Below are positions 31,403 to 39,549 of a stretch of 64,000 bases of DNA, piece by piece. Source of the stretch: a virus. The notes below the pieces were generated by a model. It was given only the letters and a program-made list of their open reading frames with translations, made no database searches and was not told the DNA's origin. Location: the IMG/VR virus record IMGVR_UViG_3300047157_000105, positions 62,001 through 126,000 of that record; one strand, 5' to 3'. The position numbers and the translations under genes were made by a program. Every line of letters begins with the position of its first letter. Within the stretch, counting starts at the first letter, position 1.

Positions 31403-31977
31403 GAATGACAGGATATGAGGCCTTCACATTACATAACGCAATTAACCTCCACTTTAATGGATCTTACGATTGCTTTAAGTATAATTTTAAAACTAACGTA
31501 ACTGAAAAGACGTATTGGAAAAGGCCAGATAAATTTCAGTTAACAAAGATTGGTAAAAGGTTTAAGAGTAAAGATGATATTATTATGTACTTTGCTGCAC
31601 ATCAAGTAGCAGGTAATAAGTATAGTGGTGATATGATCAGAGACGAAGAGACTTATACCAAGTTCCTAAAAGTTATAGATAGTATGTCTTATGTATTTAG
31701 GAATGAGCTAGAACAGATTTCAGATGTAAAGTTTGATGATCTCTTGGAGATAGAAGAAACATATCCAAGAATTGTCCAGCTTCATCTCGAAGGCACGGTT
31801 TCATTAGAGACTGTGTGTATCATAAACCGCTTGACTGGGTTTATTGATAGGGCAAACAAACAGATCACAGAAACTATTCTATGGCCTGATTTGTTTAATA
31901 AGATATCAAAGTATCAATCTTTCTTAAAGTTTGATGACAATAAGTTTAAAAAGATTATTGTTGATATCTTTAAATAA
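31399..31977 (+). CDS. 59: gp59 helicase loader
   Basis: 192 residues. MTGYEAFTLHNAINLHFNGSYDCFKYN matches the gp59 start (an HMG-like N-terminal domain with HFxGxYDxxKY), and the rest is all helical with a conserved VCIINRL segment. It brings gp41 helicase onto gp32-coated forks. It overlaps gene 33 by 4 bp and precedes gene 32, as in T4. Confidence 0.8.
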   Translation: MRMTGYEAFTLHNAINLHFNGSYDCFKYNFKTNVTEKTYWKRPDKFQLTKIGKRFKSKDDIIMYFAAHQVAGNKYSGDMIRDEETYTKFLKVIDSMSYVFRNELEQISDVKFDDLLEIEETYPRIVQLHLEGTVSLETVCIINRLTGFIDRANKQITETILWPDLFNKISKYQSFLKFDDNKFKKIIVDIFK

Positions 31978-31978
31978 G

Positions 31979-32010
31979 TATGTACTTTTAGCAAAAGTAT
32001 GTTATAATAT
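31979..32010 (+). promoter_or_regulatory. TATGTAC-class promoter for gene 32
   Basis: TATGTACTT at 31979-31987 and TGT-TATAAT at 32000-32008; AAAGGAGATG precedes the gp32 ATG. Confidence 0.75.
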
Positions 32011-32052
32011 ACAATGATACAAATTTATACTAATAATTAAAGGAGATGTACA

Positions 32053-32940
32053 ATGAGTTTTGCAGACTTAAAGGCGAAAGCTAATGACATGAGCGCATTA
32101 GTTGGTGCGGCCGGAACAGGCACCACAGAGAAGAAATCATATGGCGACGATCGTATGTGGAAACCCACGGTAGATAAAGCAGGTAACGGTTATGCTGTTA
32201 TTCGTTTCTTACCGACTGTTGAAGGTGATGACTTACCTTGGGCAAAGTATTGGGACCACTTCTTTCAAGGACCGACTGGACAATGGTATGTTGAGAAATC
32301 ACTTACTACTATTCAGAAGGACGATCCAGTATCTGAAATGAATTCTAAACTTTGGAATACAGGTATTGAAGCTGACAAAGATTTAGCACGTAAGCGTAAG
32401 CGTAGATTACATTATGTGTCAAACATCTATGTGGTTTCGGATCCTGAGAATCCTGAAAACGAAGGTAAAGTATTTCTATATACTTACGGTGCTAAGATCT
32501 TTGAGAAGATTATGGATAGCATGCAACCTAAGTTTCAAGATGAAACACCAGTTAACCCATTTGATATGTGGAAAGGTGCTAACTTTAAAATGAAGATCGC
32601 TAATGTTGCTGGTTACAGGAACTATGACAGATCTGAATTTGCTCCTGCTGAAGCCTTGAATGCCGATGATTCTGTGCTCGAAGGTATCTACAACAAGCAG
32701 TATGCACTAAGTGAGTTTACTGATCCATCATCATTTAAATCTTACAGTGAACTTAATCTTAAGTTGACACGTGTGTTAGGTGAGGAAGTAAAGATGGCAG
32801 CACCAGAAGATGATGCTCCATTTAATGATGCACCTGCAATGTCTGATCCTGTTGCAACAGCCGCTGATCCAGTAGCCAGAGCTGATTCGGACAATGATGA
32901 TACTATGAGTTATTTTGCTAAACTAGCAGCTGAAGCTTAA
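32053..32940 (+). CDS. 32: gp32 single-stranded DNA-binding protein
   Basis: 295 residues. N-terminal SFADLKAKA cooperativity part, OB-fold with GNGYAVIRFLPT, LPWAKYWDHFFQGPTGQWYVEKS and RRLHYVSNIYVVSDPENPE, and an acidic C-terminal tail (APEDDAPFNDAPA ... DNDDTMSYFAKL) that binds partner proteins. The zinc-binding His/Cys set of T4 gp32 is missing: there is no Cys in the protein. It coats ssDNA during replication and recombination. Own promoter and strong terminator. Confidence 0.93.
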   Translation: MSFADLKAKANDMSALVGAAGTGTTEKKSYGDDRMWKPTVDKAGNGYAVIRFLPTVEGDDLPWAKYWDHFFQGPTGQWYVEKSLTTIQKDDPVSEMNSKLWNTGIEADKDLARKRKRRLHYVSNIYVVSDPENPENEGKVFLYTYGAKIFEKIMDSMQPKFQDETPVNPFDMWKGANFKMKIANVAGYRNYDRSEFAPAEALNADDSVLEGIYNKQYALSEFTDPSSFKSYSELNLKLTRVLGEEVKMAAPEDDAPFNDAPAMSDPVATAADPVARADSDNDDTMSYFAKLAAEA

Positions 32941-32959
32941 GAGTTAATCAGTTATTGAG

Positions 32960-32983
32960 AAGGGGACGAAAGTCCCCTTTTTT
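32960..32983 (+). terminator. intrinsic terminator after gene 32
   Basis: AAGGGGAC-GAAA-GTCCCCTT stem-loop (32960-32979) with a GNRA-type tetraloop, followed by T run to 32983. It sits between the convergent gene 32 and the minus-strand tail block. Confidence 0.9.
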
Positions 32984-32991
32984 AGTAGCTA

Positions 32992-34752
32992 CTATGGGTA
33001 CGCGAGCATATCACTGGTAACGCCTTCAAAAACAGAGCGCAGCTGATAACCATGAACATGCGTGTGATTATTTGTAATCATATCTCCACTATTTCCAGTA
33101 ATAATTGTTGTAGGTCCTCTTGTACCTCCAGATCCAAGAGATTGTAGTCTTTCCTTTTCTTCTACTTTTAAATTAGAAAATAAATCACCATCTCTATCTC
33201 TAGATAATATGTCATTTACTCCGGCAGAATTAAGAATACCAGCAAGCTCATCTACATTCCATCCTAAAAACCCTAACTGCTTTATTAGTTTATCTCTTTG
33301 ACTAGCAGTTTTTGCTTTCATTAATTCTTTAATTTTTGCAATAGCTTTATTTTTTCTATCAGCACTAGAAAAAGCTCCATTGTTCCTATCAGGTGCTAAT
33401 AGTCTAGCAAGTTCATCATTACTATTTGGACCAATTAAATCTGTAGTGTCTGCAGCCACATCATTTATCATTGTGTCTAGAGCTGCTTCAGCTTCTTCTT
33501 CATTTTGTGCATACGACTTCATAGCCCAACTACCTAATTCCCATGCAACCCATGCTCCAAATCCCCAAGGACCCATAAATCTTAATAGGCCTCTTCCAGT
33601 TAAAGATAAACCTCTTTTAAATCCTGGATTAGAATATAATCTTCCGCGTAAACTATTTTTAGGTGCATTTTTATATGTTGTTCTTAATTTATCTCCTACT
33701 TGTTTAGCCACATTTTGAACGATTGTGGCTCTCGATAATAAGGATGCAGTACCTGCCATTATAAACATGTTATCTATACTTTTAGAAAATGCACCTTGTC
33801 CTGGTAAATCAGGTAAATCTTCAGGCGGTAAGACATCACTAGTTAACTCTACATCATTCATCTCTTCGCCGTCATCAGAATTTGCTATACCTAAGAACGA
33901 ACCTGCTAATAGAGTTGCTAAAACAAGCGGCCATCTTCTTGGATTACCTAACATTCCTAGCATTTTCTTTGATAATCTATAGCCTTTAAATATTTTTAAT
34001 CCAAGCTTTTTAAAGCGTTGACTCATTACTCTTTTAAAACCTCTTTTCGTACCAAACCCAAACCATTTTTTCATTCCAGCAAGTAAACCAACTCCACCAG
34101 CGCCAGCTGCCCCACCAAGAGCATTAGCCAAGACAGATTCACTAAATCCTATTCCTCCAATATCACTTAGATCAGGTAATGCCATAGTTTGACCAATCCC
34201 TCTTGCTCCTGGTCCACCTAATTTTATTGCTTCTCTTCTTGCTTCTTCTTGTAATCTAAGTTGAGTATTAAATCTTTTTGTTTCTTCTCCGTATTGAGTA
34301 GTATGTATTCCAGCTATTTGAGATAATATATCTCCAATACCTAATAGTAAATGTTTTACATCAATATGAGCATCTGCAAAAGTACCTACATCTAATAATT
34401 TGTTTCCGATAAATTCTTGTTTTTCTTCATCCCAAGTAGAAACTATACTTGAGTTGATAGATTTTAGTAATCTATTTCTTTCAGTATTCTTTTTGCCTTC
34501 AGCAGTCTTTGTTATATTTGTATCAACGAATGTTTTTGCTTGACCTGCAATAAATCTACGACGAAAGTCCTCGCTCGAAGATACAATTGATTCTTGTTGT
34601 ACTTCTTGTGTTTCACCTTGTAATGCAATTTGTTCAGCACGTTTGGCTTCTTCTGATTCTCTTAATCTATCACGTACACTACTAGCATTCAGCTTTCGTA
34701 ACTGACCAACGACCTCTTGGAGTAACATCACATTTTGTTCTTTCTTAGCCAT
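32992..34752 (-). CDS. tape-measure / gp29-like tail hub protein, 586 aa
   Basis: Length close to T4 gp29 (590 aa) and position after a gp26-type gene with frameshift ORF, the usual place of a tape measure. The N-terminal ~130 residues are charged coiled coil (LLQEVVGQLRKL, SVRDRLRESEEAKRAEQI). The middle has several hydrophobic Gly-rich stretches (ALGGAAGAGGVGLLAG, VLATLLAGSFLGIA, MGPWGFGAWVAWELG), common in tape-measure proteins. It ends with an HTHVHG-containing tail. Sequence identity to gp29 cannot be confirmed by eye. Confidence 0.55.
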   Translation of the reverse strand: MAKKEQNVMLLQEVVGQLRKLNASSVRDRLRESEEAKRAEQIALQGETQEVQQESIVSSSEDFRRRFIAGQAKTFVDTNITKTAEGKKNTERNRLLKSINSSIVSTWDEEKQEFIGNKLLDVGTFADAHIDVKHLLLGIGDILSQIAGIHTTQYGEETKRFNTQLRLQEEARREAIKLGGPGARGIGQTMALPDLSDIGGIGFSESVLANALGGAAGAGGVGLLAGMKKWFGFGTKRGFKRVMSQRFKKLGLKIFKGYRLSKKMLGMLGNPRRWPLVLATLLAGSFLGIANSDDGEEMNDVELTSDVLPPEDLPDLPGQGAFSKSIDNMFIMAGTASLLSRATIVQNVAKQVGDKLRTTYKNAPKNSLRGRLYSNPGFKRGLSLTGRGLLRFMGPWGFGAWVAWELGSWAMKSYAQNEEEAEAALDTMINDVAADTTDLIGPNSNDELARLLAPDRNNGAFSSADRKNKAIAKIKELMKAKTASQRDKLIKQLGFLGWNVDELAGILNSAGVNDILSRDRDGDLFSNLKVEEKERLQSLGSGGTRGPTTIITGNSGDMITNNHTHVHGYQLRSVFEGVTSDMLAYP

Positions 34753-34930
34753 TTTGTTTTTTTATCCTTTCGTTTTGTTCTTTAACATGTTCCTGTAAAA
34801 GGGTTAAATAAATCTCCCTTTCCCATGGAATCATGTTATCTAGCTCTTCTAACCCAAAATTATGCTGATGCATTAAAGCAAAATTTAGTTTATAATAACT
34901 TATAACGCTACTATGAGAAAGGGTTATTGA
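34745..34930 (-). CDS. frameshift extension of gp26-like protein (61 codons plus stop, -1 frame)
   Basis: The gp26-like frame ends GAT TTT TTT CAA TAA. The seven T's (34936-34930 on the minus strand) form the slippery heptamer T-TTT-TTT, and a -1 slip there reads on as SITLSHSSVISYYKLNFALM, then LEELDNMIPWEREIYLTLLQ, stopping 8 bp inside the tape-measure gene. The frame has no well-placed start of its own. This is the arrangement of tail-assembly chaperone pairs: major product plus frameshifted longer product just before the tape measure. Predicted fusion ~295 residues. Confidence 0.7.
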   Translation of the reverse strand, partial: SITLSHSSVISYYKLNFALMHQHNFGLEELDNMIPWEREIYLTLLQEHVKEQNERIKKQNG

Positions 34931-35631
34931 AAAAAATCAGATAACCCGTTTAACTCTATACTATTACTTTCACCACATTTCTTACAATCAAAATTTAAAT
35001 CATAACTTAGATAAGGGGCTTTTGCCATCACATCAACTACTTGATTAAATTGTTCATTACTTAAACTTTCAACAAATTCTTTTACTTCTTTCTTAGGCAC
35101 ATCAGCAGTAACATATATTTCTTCACCGCTATATATTGTACCAATTGTAGATGCCATCATATTAATAATTGTTTCAGTCTCACTGGCTTCGTCTACTAAA
35201 TCAATGTGTCTATGTTTCATGGTAGGCCATTGCAATTCAACACTTATATCATCTGTTAATTTAATCATTGTATCTGTTTGATCTTTAAGATTCTTAACAG
35301 TAACCTCATCTAAATCAAGTTTTACTTCATTTGTTTCTTCACAACTTGCACAGTTGGGAGATAACTTAATACCTTCACCTACTGACTTTGCACGTAAAGT
35401 CACAAACATAAATTCAACATCAAAATTTGTTAGTGTATTAATATCAAGAGGTGATTCTATGCACTCCTCAATAATATTCATAACAGCATTCTCAATCTGT
35501 TTTTCATCTTGAGATTCCATTGCGATTAACAATAGTTTCTCTTCTTTGACCACGTATGGTCTATATGTAATACTTTTGCCTGTTGAAGGCACAATCATAT
35601 CATACTTTGGTGTTACCATTTTTGGTAGCAT
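34924..35631 (-). CDS. 26: gp26-like baseplate hub / tail assembly chaperone protein, 235 aa
   Basis: PKYDMIVPSTGKSITYRPYVVKEEKLLLIA matches the start of the T4 gp26 family, followed by FDVEFMFVTLRAKSVGEGI and two CxxC pairs (NCASCEE, DCKKCGE) that may bind zinc. GGAG stands 9 bp before ATG. In T4, gp26 takes part in hub assembly without being a main structural part. Here its last codons hold the slippery site that leads to the extension above. Confidence 0.75.
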   Translation of the reverse strand: MLPKMVTPKYDMIVPSTGKSITYRPYVVKEEKLLLIAMESQDEKQIENAVMNIIEECIESPLDINTLTNFDVEFMFVTLRAKSVGEGIKLSPNCASCEETNEVKLDLDEVTVKNLKDQTDTMIKLTDDISVELQWPTMKHRHIDLVDEASETETIINMMASTIGTIYSGEEIYVTADVPKKEVKEFVESLSNEQFNQVVDVMAKAPYLSYDLNFDCKKCGESNSIELNGLSDFFQ

Positions 35632-35655
35632 ATCAATTTACTCCATTATTAAAAT

Positions 35656-36276
35656 TTAACTATGTGGTCCTCTTAAAGGAGGAAGCCACGAATCTGACGA
35701 ACTTCTTTTATTCTCACGATCTTTGGTTGTTTTCCAATTATCATATTCCCATGTTACTGTTACTTCTATGATTCCATCAGCACCTTCACCTAATTCAACC
35801 TGACTTACTTGTATTGGGTAAGCATTTACTAAAGTGACTGAATATCCTACTGAATCTTCTTTGTCTCCTTGCAAAGCTGCTATAACTACATCCGCAACAT
35901 AATCTTTTTTATAGTGAGTTTTATAATGATTACCAGTGCTATTTACAATCATCTCTTGCCATAGATCAAAATATTTTTTCATATAATAATCACCGGTTAA
36001 TAAGAAGCTCATTGTGACTTCATCAGTAGCCATTGAATACGGCTTTTTTGCAAGGTGATGATTATGTGTGGCTTCAGTAGTAGATATACGTTTACCTGGT
36101 AGTACCGCAGCTGTACATAATATCCATGTATCGCGACCGTCTGTTACCCAATTATTATCACTCCCTTGGCTATTTCTAAGTGTAGGATGACTGAAATGAA
36201 CACCGTATCTATTGCCGCGTGCTATATTTTTACGTTTAGATAATAATGCTTTCATGTTATCTATTGGATTTGGCAT
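35656..36276 (-). CDS. tail-tube-like baseplate protein (gp54/gp19-type), 206 aa
   Basis: I use ATG at 36276 (AAGGAGA nine bases upstream, TAATG overlap), shorter than the longest frame. ILCTAAVLPGKRISTTEATHNHH, then MSFLLTGDYYMKKYFDLWQE and VTLVNAYPIQVSQVELGEG and ITVTWEYDNW form the T4 tail-tube (gp19) fold pattern. By its place beside gp26 and the tape measure it is probably the tube initiator or a minor tube-like protein; the main tube gene would lie elsewhere. Confidence 0.65.
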   Translation of the reverse strand: MPNPIDNMKALLSKRKNIARGNRYGVHFSHPTLRNSQGSDNNWVTDGRDTWILCTAAVLPGKRISTTEATHNHHLAKKPYSMATDEVTMSFLLTGDYYMKKYFDLWQEMIVNSTGNHYKTHYKKDYVADVVIAALQGDKEDSVGYSVTLVNAYPIQVSQVELGEGADGIIEVTVTWEYDNWKTTKDRENKRSSSDSWLPPLRGPHS

Positions 36277-36860
36277 TAGTATTGTCTCCTTGAATCTGAC
36301 CAAACTGTGCCAACACTGGCTTTCTTAAAGTTTGCTGTTTGTAAAAATATTGCTATATTCCATTCTGCAGCATTTACCTTCATTATGTTTGATGTTACAT
36401 TTGCTGACAAGTAATGTTTAAAGCATGGCTTAAAATATTTATAGCTTCTTGTTGCCATTAATAGATTATACGTTATCTTAAATCTTGTAGTCTTATCAAA
36501 CTTTTGATTAGAAGCTGTATCGTTTAATTTATCTAAGAAGATTGCACGAACTTTAGGTGGTAGATAATGTAAGTTAATACCATAGAATCCGTCTTTTGCA
36601 GGACCAACAACAATCGTTAATGGAAAAGCATCATAGTAAGGCAGGGTCTTTTTAAGCTTTGGATTATATGTATACATCACCATATCACCAGGTGAGGCAC
36701 CAGATTGCTTACGTAATCTATCATCTCCTAACATTTTACCTGCGCCTATCTTACCAAGCTTTGAAACATTCGATGCAAACCAATCATTTGCTTCTTTACT
36801 ACGAGCCTTTAATCCTTTACGGAATGCTTCGCCTTCTAACTTATCGAATAAACTAGCCAC
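36276..36860 (-). CDS. conserved T4-like virion protein, 194 aa
   Basis: GDMVMYTYNPKLKKTLPYYD, AFPLTIVVGPAKDGFYGINL, HYLPPKVRAIFLD, YKYFKPCFKHYL and a final VWSDSRR make a conserved pattern in T4-like phages. Position next to gene 4 recalls the DNA end protector gene 2, a name sometimes given to this family, but I cannot verify it. It overlaps both neighbours and is part of the minus-strand late unit. Confidence 0.55.
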   Translation of the reverse strand: MASLFDKLEGEAFRKGLKARSKEANDWFASNVSKLGKIGAGKMLGDDRLRKQSGASPGDMVMYTYNPKLKKTLPYYDAFPLTIVVGPAKDGFYGINLHYLPPKVRAIFLDKLNDTASNQKFDKTTRFKITYNLLMATRSYKYFKPCFKHYLSANVTSNIMKVNAAEWNIAIFLQTANFKKASVGTVWSDSRRQY

Positions 36861-37083
36861 TAAATGTCTCCATTAATTGAGGTCCAAATACCACCATAAT
36901 ATATGCAATGATCGTCATAGCAGCTATACCGCCTAATAAGAACTTTATTTTAAAATCATCCACCATCATTTTAAATCCTATTATTTCATTCCCTAATATT
37001 CTTAGAGATAATTCTAGCTTGCCTTCGCTTTGATCTTCTTCTTTCATAACTATATTTATACTCTTTTCTTCAGTGATTTCCAT
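36853..37083 (-). CDS. small single-pass membrane protein, 76 aa
   Basis: A charged N-terminal part (EITEEKSINIVMKEEDQSEGK), a probable helix and one membrane segment FLLGGIAAMTIIAYIMVVFG near the end. It overlaps gene 4 by 28 bp and the following gene by 8 bp. Unknown. Confidence 0.6.
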   Translation of the reverse strand: MEITEEKSINIVMKEEDQSEGKLELSLRILGNEIIGFKMMVDDFKIKFLLGGIAAMTIIAYIMVVFGPQLMETFSG

Positions 37084-37553
37084 ATTCTTTTGCCAGTCTT
37101 TGTTTTGCTGGCTTTGAATCTCATTGTCATAGTTTTAATACCCATTGCTTCAAGTTCTTTTTCTGTCCATATCTGAAACTCATAACCACGTTCATCACAA
37201 AACTTTTGTGCATACTTCCACTTCGAAGTATTCTTCATATAGGTTAAAGCCTCATTAAGTTTTTTACGTTTAGGTGGTTGTGTTTGAGATGATGGTTTAA
37301 TTTCAACTAAGAGGGTACGACCACTTGTAGTTCGTATAGTGAGGTCAACAAAGTATCTATGAGGTTTATTATCGGTTGCGCATATATAACCTATAACAGT
37401 TTCTTCAGAGTTCCACCATTTAACCCATGATGCATCATCTAAATGTCTAAACGCATTGCGTTCCCATAATGATCTGTAATGTATTTTATTGGGATCACCT
37501 TTATACTTATGAAGGTTCTTAGGTTTCCATGATCCAGAATATGTTTTTTTCAT
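37056..37553 (-). CDS. 4: gp4 head completion protein (TnsA-like nuclease fold)
   Basis: YSGSWKPKNLHKYKGDPNKIHYRSLWERNAF and KWWNSEETVIGYI match T4 gp4 (gene 50/65). HRYFVDLTI and LLVEIKPSSQTQPPKR give the D...ExK site of TnsA-type nucleases. It finishes DNA-filled heads before tail joining and may trim DNA. 165 residues. Its start codon coincides with the expected transcription start of the TATAAATA at 37,566-37,559. Confidence 0.88.
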   Translation of the reverse strand: MKKTYSGSWKPKNLHKYKGDPNKIHYRSLWERNAFRHLDDASWVKWWNSEETVIGYICATDNKPHRYFVDLTIRTTSGRTLLVEIKPSSQTQPPKRKKLNEALTYMKNTSKWKYAQKFCDERGYEFQIWTEKELEAMGIKTMTMRFKASKTKTGKRIWKSLKKRV

Positions 37554-37558
37554 ACAAC

Positions 37559-37566
37559 TATTTATA
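37559..37566 (-). promoter_or_regulatory. late promoter TATAAATA (minus strand)
   Basis: Exact consensus on the minus strand, 5 bp before the gene 4 ATG. It drives the leftward tail block. Confidence 0.7.
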
Positions 37567-37574
37567 CAAACCCG

Positions 37575-37582
37575 TATAAATA
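37575..37582 (+). promoter_or_regulatory. late promoter TATAAATA (plus strand)
   Basis: Exact consensus 26 bp before gene 48. It lies back to back with the minus-strand copy only 8 bp away. Confidence 0.75.
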
Positions 37583-37608
37583 ACTATATAACAACCAAAG
37601 GACCAATT

Positions 37609-38841
37609 ATGGCTTTAAGCAATTTTTTTAATGGCGCTGGTACAGTATCACCGGCATTTTCTAGGAAACTAGATGGTGCAATGGATCCATCACACGTTTT
37701 TAAACATAATCAATTTAGAAGAACAAGAACTAAACCATTTGATTTAAAATATCCTCATACTGTTGGAGATGCTCCTTCAAGCTTATCAGTAGATTATAAT
37801 ACTAATTTATCAAGTGAATTTGCAACAACAAGAGCTTCTGAAGGTATAGACAAGGAAGCAATTGAACCATTTGTCTTTTTTGAATTTATGGAAATAATAC
37901 CTAAATTAAAAGAAGAGAAAAATGAAAGGCGAAGACAGTATAAACAAGCATTAAAGCCTGGTATATTAGAAGGTAAAAAAGCCGCAGAAGTACCAGGAGC
38001 ACTTGCTAGTGCACTTAAAAATAATATAGAATATTCACTAGTTGGAAATATAAATGATATAGAAGAAAATGAAGAGGCGATTGCTAAAAGCGGAGAAGTA
38101 ATAACTAAAGGAATAACCGAAGCAAAAGAAAGCGGATTACTTAAACCGGCATTAAGACAATATAAAGGTTCTATAGCAATGTATATGCCTACTGATATTC
38201 AAATAAATGATTCTATAGCATATAATGAAAACACTCGAAAAACATTTGGAGTTATACAAGGCTTAGCCGAAGGCGATGTGGATGCTGAAAACGTAGGTGT
38301 AAAACTGGCCGCACAGGCAGGAACAATTGGACTTGGTAGATTTTTAGGATACCTAGGTGGAAAAATGAGTATTGGTGGTGATTCAGCCTCTAATTTAGGT
38401 ACTTTATTAGGTGCTGCTGGTGTTGGTACTGTAATGGATGAATATCAAAGATCTACTGGTAAGGCATCTAATCCTCATGATTATATGGCATATCAAAATA
38501 CTGCTTTAAGAAGTTTTACATATACATTTACATTTTTACCAGATAGCAAAGAAGAATCAGTAGATGTGGCAGAGATCATTAAACAATTTAGACATGCTGC
38601 TCACGCTGAGAGACTTGATGCTGTTGCATTAACTGTACCAGAACATGTTATTATATCGCATCACGGAGCAGGAGATATGATTCAGTTACCTCCTGTAGTA
38701 ATTGAATCTGTTAATGTAGCTTATAACCCTAATAATTCTTCATTCTTTATAGAAGGTGGACATCCGGTTGAAGTTGGATTAAGTGTAACATTTAAAGAAA
38801 TTGTTCCGCTTTATAAACAAGATGTTGAAGGAGGTATGTAA
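37609..38841 (+). CDS. 48: gp48-like baseplate tail-tube cap protein, 410 aa
   Basis: The C-terminal ~130 residues have the tube-fold pattern: ALRSFTYTFTFLPDSKEESV, IIKQFRHAAHAE, QLPPVVIESVNVAYNPNNSSFF and VGLSVTFKEIVPL. The N-terminal part is polar with a charged helical insert (EEKNERRRQYKQALK) and a Gly-rich middle (GTIGLGRFLGYLGGKM). T4 gp48 and gp54 cap the tail tube on the baseplate. First gene after the rightward late promoter and TAATG-coupled to gene 53. Confidence 0.65.
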   Translation: MALSNFFNGAGTVSPAFSRKLDGAMDPSHVFKHNQFRRTRTKPFDLKYPHTVGDAPSSLSVDYNTNLSSEFATTRASEGIDKEAIEPFVFFEFMEIIPKLKEEKNERRRQYKQALKPGILEGKKAAEVPGALASALKNNIEYSLVGNINDIEENEEAIAKSGEVITKGITEAKESGLLKPALRQYKGSIAMYMPTDIQINDSIAYNENTRKTFGVIQGLAEGDVDAENVGVKLAAQAGTIGLGRFLGYLGGKMSIGGDSASNLGTLLGAAGVGTVMDEYQRSTGKASNPHDYMAYQNTALRSFTYTFTFLPDSKEESVDVAEIIKQFRHAAHAERLDAVALTVPEHVIISHHGAGDMIQLPPVVIESVNVAYNPNNSSFFIEGGHPVEVGLSVTFKEIVPLYKQDVEGGM

Positions 38842-39545
38842 TGTATTTCTCAAATATACAAGATGTAGGAATTGATGTAGATGGATCTGGTAATATAGAT
38901 GCATTAAAAAATTTGACTGCACGAGCAAAAATAAGTGAAGAACTATTAAATAGCGGAGGTTTTTATGAAACAGTTACAGTTGAAGAAGGTGAAAGACCAG
39001 ATCATTTAAGTAAACGATTATACAATGTTGAAACATATCATTGGACTTTCTTATTACTTAATCCTCAAATAAAAAATATATGGGATGATTGGCCAATGGG
39101 GTCATCACAGTTAATAGAATATTGTACAAATAAATATCAATACTTGGCTGCTGATACAGATGATGATCTTAATAATAAATTTATACTTGGTGAAACAGTA
39201 CAAGGTAGTGTATCTGGTGCTTTAGGGAAAATTAAAGAAATACATGTTAATTTAGGTTATGTCACAATTGATTTAACCTCTGGCACATTTTCTGAAACCG
39301 GTGAAACTATTAATGGTATTAATTCTCAAGATTCTGTCACGTGTAATTTTATTAAGTCGCAGGCTTATGCACCGCATCATCATAGAAACACTGCTGGAGT
39401 TAGAGTAAAACGTAGTTCTACAACAGTGCCTTATACATTAATCGATTATGAGACAGCTATTATGGATCAAAATAGACAAATTAAAGCTATTAGACCTGAA
39501 CATATAAACACTGTAGCAAATGCGTTTATAGCAACAATGTCATAA
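38841..39545 (+). CDS. 53: gp53-like baseplate wedge protein, 234 aa
   Basis: RPDHLSKRLYNVETYHWTFLLLNPQIKNIWDDWP corresponds to the T4 gp53 segment (RPEELANAIYGNPQLYWVLLMCN), a LysM-like fold in wedge proteins. The middle holds an inserted beta domain (GETVQGSVSGALGKIKEIHV). The end (DQNRQIKAIRPEHI) matches the gp53 C-terminal helix. It is a part of the wedge arms. Confidence 0.75.
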   Translation: MYFSNIQDVGIDVDGSGNIDALKNLTARAKISEELLNSGGFYETVTVEEGERPDHLSKRLYNVETYHWTFLLLNPQIKNIWDDWPMGSSQLIEYCTNKYQYLAADTDDDLNNKFILGETVQGSVSGALGKIKEIHVNLGYVTIDLTSGTFSETGETINGINSQDSVTCNFIKSQAYAPHHHRNTAGVRVKRSSTTVPYTLIDYETAIMDQNRQIKAIRPEHINTVANAFIATMS

Positions 39546-39549
39546 CATT

